Origin: Phycomyces nitens
Lineage: Eukaryota > Mucoromycota > Mucoromycetes > Mucorales > Phycomycetaceae
Assembly (NCBI GenBank): GCA_022702545.1
Contig: JAHRBC010000002.1
Span: forward strand, 7,936,001 to 8,000,000
Reading direction: 5' to 3'
DNA length: 64,000 bases
Shown: positions 59,060-64,000 of the stretch, piece by piece
How the letters are laid out: each line of letters starts with the position of its first letter
Numbering within the stretch: the stretch's first letter is position 1
The notes under the pieces: generated by a model
What the model saw: only the letters and a program-made list of their open reading frames with translations
Database searches by the model: none
What the model was told of the DNA's origin: nothing
Position numbers and translations under genes: made by a program

Positions 59060-62000
59060 AAAAAGGGAGAGAGCTGTCGGCCAGAACTTGCGGATCTTCA
59101 GGAAGCGATGAGTCGAGAGATGGCCTTAGGAAATCACCAGGTAATCTTGGTTCACGGCCATATGTTAAGAAGAAAGGACTGAAACCAGTGGTACGGTGTT
59201 TACGGATTCGGCAGGCAAACAATGCAGATTCCAGATACTCGTCCCAACGATGGATAGCTCCATTTACATACTTGCGTAACATCTGCTTAAGGATACCATT
59301 GAGGCGTTCGCATTTGCCATTTGTGCGCGGGTGGAAAGCAGAAGTCAACTTGTGGTGGAGCTTAATCTTCTTGATGTAATAAGCTAGGATCTGGGACATG
59401 AAATTCGGACCACGGTCTGTTAAGATCTCATCAGGGCAACCAAAACGCATCACAATTTCTTCATATAAGAACTTGGCAATGGCTTCACCAGTGGCATCAG
59501 GAACCGCGCGAGCAATCGGCCAGTTTGTAGCATAGTCCACAGCCACGAGGATCCAGCGATTTCCTTGAGCAGTAGTAGGCAATTCACCGATGAAATCAAG
59601 GTGCCATCGAGAGAACGCAGGAGGCACATCCAAGGGTATCATCGGAGCATGGTGGACATTTCTCTCAGCATTCGATGCTAACTGGCACTCTGGACACTTG
59701 GTAAGCCATTCTTGGATCTGACTTCTCATTCCCGGCCACCACCAACGTTTCTTCATCAAATCATAAACAGTAGTTTCCCCAGCGTGACCAAATCCAGTAT
59801 GGAAACTGTTTACTAAATCAGCCCGTTTTGCAAAGAGGGCGAATCTGATTTCTTGTACTTTGTCACTGGCTTTGACAAGTCTAAACACCTTCTGATCTCG
59901 GACCACAAAGTTCTTGCGCTGTTTGCTAAGCAAATCCTTGATCTCTTCTGGCCATTCGTTGTCTGGGCGAGCATAGAATTTCGGCCAGTCAGCAGTGTCA
60001 GAAGTAGGCATTGCGTACAGATAGTCAGGCTCCATTGATTCTACCTCGGACACGTTGGATTCAGGGCCATCCAAACGGGAGAGAACATCTGGGACACCAT
60101 TCTCTTTTCCAGGCTTGTACTGTATTATGGGATCATATAACTCAAACTCGGCTATCCATCGCACTAGTCTTGGAGTGGGCTTGACTTGGCTTCGGAAGTA
60201 TTTGAGTGGGAGATGGTCCGTGAACACCGTGAACAGCTTTCCCTCGATCATGCAACGCCATGTGCGAAGTGCGTGCAAGATTCCGAGTAGCTCACGTTCT
60301 TGGGCAGGGTAGGATCTTTCGGCAGTGGACAACTTCTTCGACTCATAAGCCAACGGCTTCCATACTCCTTCTTCGTCTTCTTGCAGTAACACAGCACCAA
60401 CGCCAAAATCGGAAGCATCGGTTTCAATCCGAAACGGCTTGTCCATGTCTGGGGCCAAGAGAACGGGAGCAGAACTGAGCTTATCTTTCAAGATATCAAA
60501 ACTGGTCTGACAAACATCTGTCCAAACAATGGGGCGTTTCTTGGGACCAACTCCTTTGGTTAAATCAGTTAGCGGGGCAGCAATTCCAGCAAATCCGGGT
60601 ATAAACCGACGGTAGTGTTGAGCAAGTCCAATAAACTGCCTAACTTCTTGAACATTGTTTGGAGGGGTCCAGTCTTGAATGGTTTTGATCTTGTCCGGGG
60701 AAGGGAGGATACCTTTTGCGGAGACTTGAAAACCCAGGAAGGTAAGCTCCTTCTTGTTAAACTCGCACTTCTTCTGGTTTGCGATCAGCTTGGCTTCTCG
60801 TAACCGATTCAGTACATGACGGACATGCTTCTCGTGTTCTTCTGGTGTCTTACTGAAGATCAGAATATCATCCAAGTAAACCAATGCAAAGTCATCCAAG
60901 CAGTCGCCAAGAACCTTGTTCATCAAGTGCTGGAAAGTGGGCGGGGCATTGGTCAATCCAAAAGGAAGTACCAGGAACTCATATTGGCCATATCTTGTAT
61001 TGAACGCGGTTTTCGGTACATCTGATTGTTGAATGCGAACCTGGTGATAGCCACTGCGCAGATCCAGACTTGTAAAGTGATTGGCACCTTTTAAACGCTC
61101 CAAACACTCATCAATGCGGGGTAATGGGTGGTTATTCCTTATTGTGACCTTGTTCAAAGCACGATAATCGACGCACATGCGCATCTCTCCATTCTTCTTC
61201 TTCACAAACAGAATCGGCGCACCCCATGGTGATGAGCTCGGACGAATGAGGCCCAGGTCCAGTAGTTCTTTCAGCTGTCTCTTCAACTCATCTAGCTCGC
61301 GAGGGCTCATTTTAAATGGCGGTTTGTTTGTAGGCTGTGCATCTCCAGTGTTTATTACATGCTGAACTTCGCGATCTGGCGGCAACCCAGGCAATCCATC
61401 TTGAAACACGTCACTGAACTCTTTGACCAGATCATTCCACTGGGAATCATCATTGTTCGTGTTCAGTTTACTCTTGATGTGTAGCAGAAAACACGCGGCC
61501 TCCTCCTTGCCAACGAGTTTCTGTACTTGCTTTGCAGATACCAGGTAATTTAGTTGCGGCTTCACCTTTCGCGGACACTGGGGTTGTAGGACAAATTCAA
61601 CACCATTACGATGGAGGTACCAGGTATCCGTTTGCCAATCAGGAATGGGCCTTGCTTGTTGTAACCATGTTCGACCAAGAATTAGATCGAACTTTGTCGG
61701 GAATACATAAGCATCGATTGTATCGGTATATCCGCTGAGAGAGAGAGAGAGAGTAGCCTTTTGATCAATGCTAAGTGTGTGACCACCGGCTGTTTCCACA
61801 GGACGACCACTGATACTGACAAGGTTTTGGGCAGATTGTGCAATCTGAGGGGACACATAGTTCGCACTTGCGCCACTGTCAATCAATACCGAAATTAATT
61901 TATCATCCAGCATGGCCGGATACAAGGGGAGGTCAGTGTCAACCGCGGCATAGAGTCCTTCGAGGAAGGTCTGGTCAGCCATTAAGTGGGGCTCAGTCAT

Positions 62001-62147
62001 CTCTTTAAGGCTTGTGGGAGTATTCAGTAACTCAGGTTCATTGGAGACATAAGAATAGGAATCACAAGTTTCTTTATTAATGGCAGTATATGATATTTCA
62101 TTATTTTTACTGGCCTCTGGGGAGGATTTTTCTTCCATGCTACACAA
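59016..62147 (-). CDS. Ty3 Pol: protease, RT, RNase H, integrase
   Basis: About 1043 codons on the minus strand. Protease active site LIDSGAS (Asp at about residue 90). RT palm motifs include LVYLDDILIFSK (about residue 422). RNase H begins RIETDASDFGVGAVL (about 575). Integrase has the H-H-C-C zinc region (HAGETTVYDLMKKRWWWPGM, then CPECQ, about 790-820) and the catalytic Asp, Asp, Glu (HLDFIGELP, LTDRGPNFMS, NGKCERLNG, about 850-950). The frame has no ATG at its start; it is open back into the end of gag and is in the -1 frame relative to it, so it is probably made as a Gag-Pol fusion. It ends early (LAKMPKLV) because of the 1-base loss near 59060. Confidence 0.92.
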   Translation of the reverse strand: MCSMEEKSSPEASKNNEISYTAINKETCDSYSYVSNEPELLNTPTSLKEMTEPHLMADQTFLEGLYAAVDTDLPLYPAMLDDKLISVLIDSGASANYVSPQIAQSAQNLVSISGRPVETAGGHTLSIDQKATLSLSLSGYTDTIDAYVFPTKFDLILGRTWLQQARPIPDWQTDTWYLHRNGVEFVLQPQCPRKVKPQLNYLVSAKQVQKLVGKEEAACFLLHIKSKLNTNNDDSQWNDLVKEFSDVFQDGLPGLPPDREVQHVINTGDAQPTNKPPFKMSPRELDELKRQLKELLDLGLIRPSSSPWGAPILFVKKKNGEMRMCVDYRALNKVTIRNNHPLPRIDECLERLKGANHFTSLDLRSGYHQVRIQQSDVPKTAFNTRYGQYEFLVLPFGLTNAPPTFQHLMNKVLGDCLDDFALVYLDDILIFSKTPEEHEKHVRHVLNRLREAKLIANQKKCEFNKKELTFLGFQVSAKGILPSPDKIKTIQDWTPPNNVQEVRQFIGLAQHYRRFIPGFAGIAAPLTDLTKGVGPKKRPIVWTDVCQTSFDILKDKLSSAPVLLAPDMDKPFRIETDASDFGVGAVLLQEDEEGVWKPLAYESKKLSTAERSYPAQERELLGILHALRTWRCMIEGKLFTVFTDHLPLKYFRSQVKPTPRLVRWIAEFELYDPIIQYKPGKENGVPDVLSRLDGPESNVSEVESMEPDYLYAMPTSDTADWPKFYARPDNEWPEEIKDLLSKQRKNFVVRDQKVFRLVKASDKVQEIRFALFAKRADLVNSFHTGFGHAGETTVYDLMKKRWWWPGMRSQIQEWLTKCPECQLASNAERNVHHAPMIPLDVPPAFSRWHLDFIGELPTTAQGNRWILVAVDYATNWPIARAVPDATGEAIAKFLYEEIVMRFGCPDEILTDRGPNFMSQILAYYIKKIKLHHKLTSAFHPRTNGKCERLNGILKQMLRKYVNGAIHRWDEYLESALFACRIRKHRTTGFSPFFLTYGREPRLPGDFLRPSLDSSLPEDPQVLADSSLPFCANFVKLAKMPKLV

Positions 62148-62183
62148 CCGACCTCCCGTTACGGTTGTGCCTCGCGAAAACCC
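62143..62183 (-). promoter_or_regulatory. -1 ribosomal frameshift signal between gag and pol
   Basis: On the minus strand the in-frame heptamer G GGT TTT (62177-62183) fits the X XXY YYZ slippery rule. A 7-nt spacer (62170-62176) is followed by a perfect 8-bp stem, arms 62162-62169 and 62143-62150, around an 11-nt loop that contains the gag stop TAA (62159-62161). After a -1 slip the pol frame is open straight through. Function inferred from sequence; spacer length and stem position fit known -1 sites. Confidence 0.75.
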
Positions 62184-63313
62184 TGCTTCTTGCGGTTCTC
62201 CTCATCCAACTGCTTTATAGCAGCCAAGCGCTGCCGGCACTGTCTCTGCATATGCCCGGCCTTGTTGCACCAGTGGCAGATCACCTCGGAGCGGTTGTAA
62301 GCAGGCTTTCTTTGTTGGAACCGGCGGCGGGAATCGATGGCGTCGATCTCCATGGGCACTGGCTCTTGCATTCTGTACTGTGATTGGTACTGGTATGGTT
62401 GTGGTTGATAATGAAACTGCTGTTGATACTGCTGTGGCTGTGGCTGGTACTGGTACTGCTGCGGCTGATGATAATACACCTGCGGGTGTCCAAGCTGTCT
62501 ACTACTTTCGTAGGTTTGCGCCATCTGCATGGCCTCATCGACATCGGTTGGCGTGAGCGTTATCACGTGGAGACGTACTTCTTGTTGAAGACCACGGACA
62601 AATCTATCCTGGGCTTCTTCGTTTGTCATGGAGGGGATCTCCAACTGGATATTTCTGAATTCGTCTACATACTCCAAGACGGTCCTGGTCTGGGAGAGGT
62701 TTGCCAAACGGTCTCTGGCTGAGCGGAGAGTGTGTGCAGGACGGAATTCTTCAATGATTGCCTCTTTGAATGGCTTCCAGGCGGAGGGATATGATGCCTT
62801 GCGTTCCATATGCTGCCACCAGACATCGGCTCGGCCTCGCAGTAAGTTTACTGCGTACAGCATAGTTCTCTCTGCGGTGAACTCATAATACTCGGTGTAA
62901 CGTTCTACGCTTCTTAACCAGCCATCGAGGATCATGGCTGATCGTTCTCCATGGTAACATTCTGGTTGCCGGATTCGTTCTCCACTGGGTTTCTGGCTGG
63001 CAATAGCACGTTTGAAAGCGTCGGCCATAGTGTTGGCCATTTCTGCCATATCGGGATTCTTTGACATAGCTTCAGATTTTCCGGTTAACGTGGCAACAAG
63101 CTTCTTTGCGTGGTGTGACCAATGTTCTTCTCTTTTCTGGGTGGATGGTATTCTCTGCTCACTAGGCAAGAATGGTATTGTTCGGCTTGACTTGTAACTT
63201 GCCACTAGGTTTTCAGGTAATGCTGCTTGGACTCGTTCTTCGATCTCAAAGCGCTGCTTTTCTTCGTTGGTATATTCTTTCTTGTCTTCAACGGATTGTC
63301 TTTCTGGATTCAT
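62159..63313 (-). CDS. Ty3 Gag (capsid-nucleocapsid)
   Basis: 384 codons on the minus strand from ATG 63311-63313 (MNPERQSVEDKKEYTNEEKQ) to TAA 62159-62161. The capsid part contains the retrotransposon gag pattern ERYTEYYEFTAERTMLYAVN, RGRADVWWQHMER, WKPFKEAIIEEFRPA and VLEYVDEFRNIQLEIPSM. A Tyr/Gln-rich linker (YQYQPQPQQYQQQ) leads to a nucleocapsid zinc knuckle CHWCNKAGHMQRQC (CX2CX4HX4C). Intact. The last codons overlap the frameshift signal. Confidence 0.93.
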   Translation of the reverse strand: MNPERQSVEDKKEYTNEEKQRFEIEERVQAALPENLVASYKSSRTIPFLPSEQRIPSTQKREEHWSHHAKKLVATLTGKSEAMSKNPDMAEMANTMADAFKRAIASQKPSGERIRQPECYHGERSAMILDGWLRSVERYTEYYEFTAERTMLYAVNLLRGRADVWWQHMERKASYPSAWKPFKEAIIEEFRPAHTLRSARDRLANLSQTRTVLEYVDEFRNIQLEIPSMTNEEAQDRFVRGLQQEVRLHVITLTPTDVDEAMQMAQTYESSRQLGHPQVYYHQPQQYQYQPQPQQYQQQFHYQPQPYQYQSQYRMQEPVPMEIDAIDSRRRFQQRKPAYNRSEVICHWCNKAGHMQRQCRQRLAAIKQLDEENRKKQGFREAQP

Positions 63314-63339
63314 AGAGTGTTCTTGGGGAGGATCGTTAA

Positions 63340-63352
63340 GCTTCAGCTACCA
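63340..63352 (-). other. Primer-binding site
   Basis: On the minus strand TGGTAGCTGAAGC begins 3 nt after the 5' LTR. TGG pairs with the CCA end of a tRNA, and TGGTAGC is what the 3' end of an initiator-Met-like tRNA (GCTACCA) would bind. The primer tRNA is not certain. Confidence 0.65.
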
Positions 63353-63355
63353 ATT

Positions 63356-63673
63356 TGTCGTTCCTGATCTAGGCTATCTTCCAATTCACTGTAAACGTAG
63401 TCGAATTGGTCAAGCTTTAATACACAGGAGTATTCAAAATAAGAGAGAGGATAAAAGATAATTTTTATTGTTTTGAATTTGGATATCTTATATAGTTTTC
63501 TAAATGATTATTCATCTTTGACTACACTGAAGAGGTGTCTAATGTTCTTACAAAATTATTATAAACGGATTACAAATTTCTGTAATTACAAACAGATGAA
63601 TAATCATTTCAAATCATGCCTCATTTGTAAAGACAAGTCACTAGAGCTTGTTTCACCAAAATTAGGCACGACA
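63356..63673 (-). repeat. 5' LTR of the Ty3 element
   Basis: 318 bp, reading the same as 58308-58625 by eye. It should hold the element's promoter and first transcribed segment. Confidence 0.93.
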
Positions 63674-63695
63674 ATAGCCTAGATCAGGAACGACA
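63674..63695 (-). repeat. Inverted LTR tip beside the Ty3 element
   Basis: Exact reverse complement of the first 22 bp of the LTR, directly abutting the 3' border of the inserted element; its first four bases serve as the ATAG duplication. Remnant of an earlier insertion or a preferred target. Confidence 0.85.
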
Positions 63696-63729
63696 CATCT
63701 AAAAAAAAATCCATCAGACGTCTTTTGGT

Positions 63730-63733
63730 AAAA
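63730..63733 (-). terminator. Pol III terminator of tRNA-Leu
   Basis: TTTT on the minus strand starting 2 nt past the tRNA 3' end, backed up by a T9 run (63701-63709). T-runs of four or more end Pol III transcription. Confidence 0.7.
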
Positions 63734-63735
63734 GA

Positions 63736-63818
63736 TGGTAACTGTGAGATTCGAACTCACGCCTCTTGCGAGACCGCAACTTGAGTGCGGCGCCTTAGAC
63801 CAACTCGGCCAAGTTACC
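63736..63818 (-). tRNA. tRNA-Leu(CAA)
   Basis: 83 nt on the minus strand including discriminator A. Acceptor stem GGTAACT/AGTTACC, D-arm with TTGGTCTAAGG, anticodon stem CCGCA/TGCGG with loop CTCAAGT (anticodon CAA), a long class-II variable arm (TCTCGCAAGAG), and T-arm GTTCGAATC. No intron in the anticodon loop, whereas many fungal Leu-CAA genes have one. The A box (TGGCCGAGTTGG) and B box (GTTCGAATC) are intact. Confidence 0.95.
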
Positions 63819-64000
63819 GGACACGGCTCTTTCGCTTAAGGATTTTTTTACCCCAAAAAATTTCCTTTTATAGTAATTTTACCGAACTTTCCATCCATCC
63901 TAACCAACACTGCCAACAACTACGCATCCATCGCCTACCACGCCCCATCCCGCCTCCGTAGCAAGTTTTCCATTAAGCTTACCAGTCCAAGCACCCACTG
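63819..64000. other. 5' flank of tRNA-Leu to window edge
   Basis: 182 bp upstream of the tRNA. The last 120 bp are CA/CCA-rich and less AT-rich than spacers elsewhere. I see no gene. Confidence 0.35.

Larger units (their letters stand above)
58304..63677 (-). mobile_element. Ty3/gypsy LTR retrotransposon, near-complete
   Basis: The element proper is 58308-63673 (5366 bp), flanked by ATAG on both sides (58304-58307 and 63674-63677), a 4-bp target-site duplication. The LTRs are 318 bp each, start TGTCG and end CGACA, and read as identical. On the minus strand the order is 5' LTR (63673-63356), primer-binding site, gag, a -1 frameshift signal, protease-RT-RNase H-integrase, polypurine tract, 3' LTR (58625-58308). 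This order of RT before integrase defines Ty3/gypsy. Identical LTRs mean a recent insertion; a 1-base loss near 59060 breaks the pol 3' end. Confidence 0.95.

Noticed and set aside
58720..59379. Plus-strand frames of 72 and 139 codons inside the Ty3 element
   Set aside because: Antisense to pol; the minus strand has unambiguous integrase motifs here.
1..64000. CRISPR array or bacterial operon features
   Set aside because: The only tandem direct repeats are microsatellites and short minisatellites without spacers. Spliced eukaryotic genes throughout make prokaryotic systems implausible.

Overview
The window reads as nuclear DNA of a filamentous fungus, most likely an early-diverging Mucoromycota (Mucorales-type). 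The support is indirect: AT-rich intergenic DNA, genes cut by many short GT-AG introns (about 50-130 bp), two tandem P450s of the CYP509/CYP52-like kind, a DIRS-like retroelement next to Ty3 and Harbinger elements, and compact conserved housekeeping genes. The species cannot be named from sequence alone.

Region 1 (1-8.9 kb): the 5' end of an acidic protein gene cut by the window edge, then two paralogous cytochrome P450 genes on the minus strand, separated by about 4 kb of gene-free AT-rich DNA. Region 2 (9-45 kb): a dense block of ordinary conserved genes. In order they are TAF3 (-), MDE1 (+), a UBXN7/Ubx5-type Cdc48 adaptor (+), a MYND-finger protein (+), PET127 (-), mitoribosomal bL31m (+), farnesyl/geranylgeranyltransferase alpha (-), actin-capping protein alpha (+), a TCP11/Sok1 protein (-), a ketohexokinase-like PfkB kinase (+), a C2H2 protein (+), a Pro/Gln/Tyr-repeat protein (+), PI4P 5-kinase (+), two head-to-head flavodoxin-fold quinone reductases (-/+), a SUR7/claudin-like membrane protein (-), an AIG1/FAR-17a protein (+) and CWC2 (+). 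Several pairs share short divergent promoters, for example TAF3/MDE1, PET127/bL31m, FNTA/CAPZA, TCP11/KHK and the flavodoxin pair.

Region 3 (45-64 kb) is a transposon-rich zone. It holds a DIRS-like relic with an open gag-like ORF but a broken pol, then about 3.4 kb of AT-rich DNA. Next is a complete-ended PIF/Harbinger transposon with 38-bp perfect terminal inverted repeats, an intact Myb-like ORF and a nonsense-ridden transposase. A diverged solo LTR follows, then a young Ty3/gypsy element on the minus strand (58308-63673) with 318-bp LTRs that read as identical and an ATAG target-site duplication. It has gag, pol in the -1 frame behind a slippery heptamer and stem-loop, and a 1-base loss near the pol 3' end. 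A tRNA-Leu(CAA) gene lies 62 bp beyond the element.

The most noteworthy signals are the -1 frameshift module of the Ty3 element, repeated LTR-tip insertions beside tRNA-Leu, two probable GC-AG first introns (one leaving a first coding exon that is only ATG), and the divergent flavodoxin paralogues, of which only one carries a long disordered tail ending in a polybasic Cys-Cys anchor. I did not find a clearly new multi-gene system.
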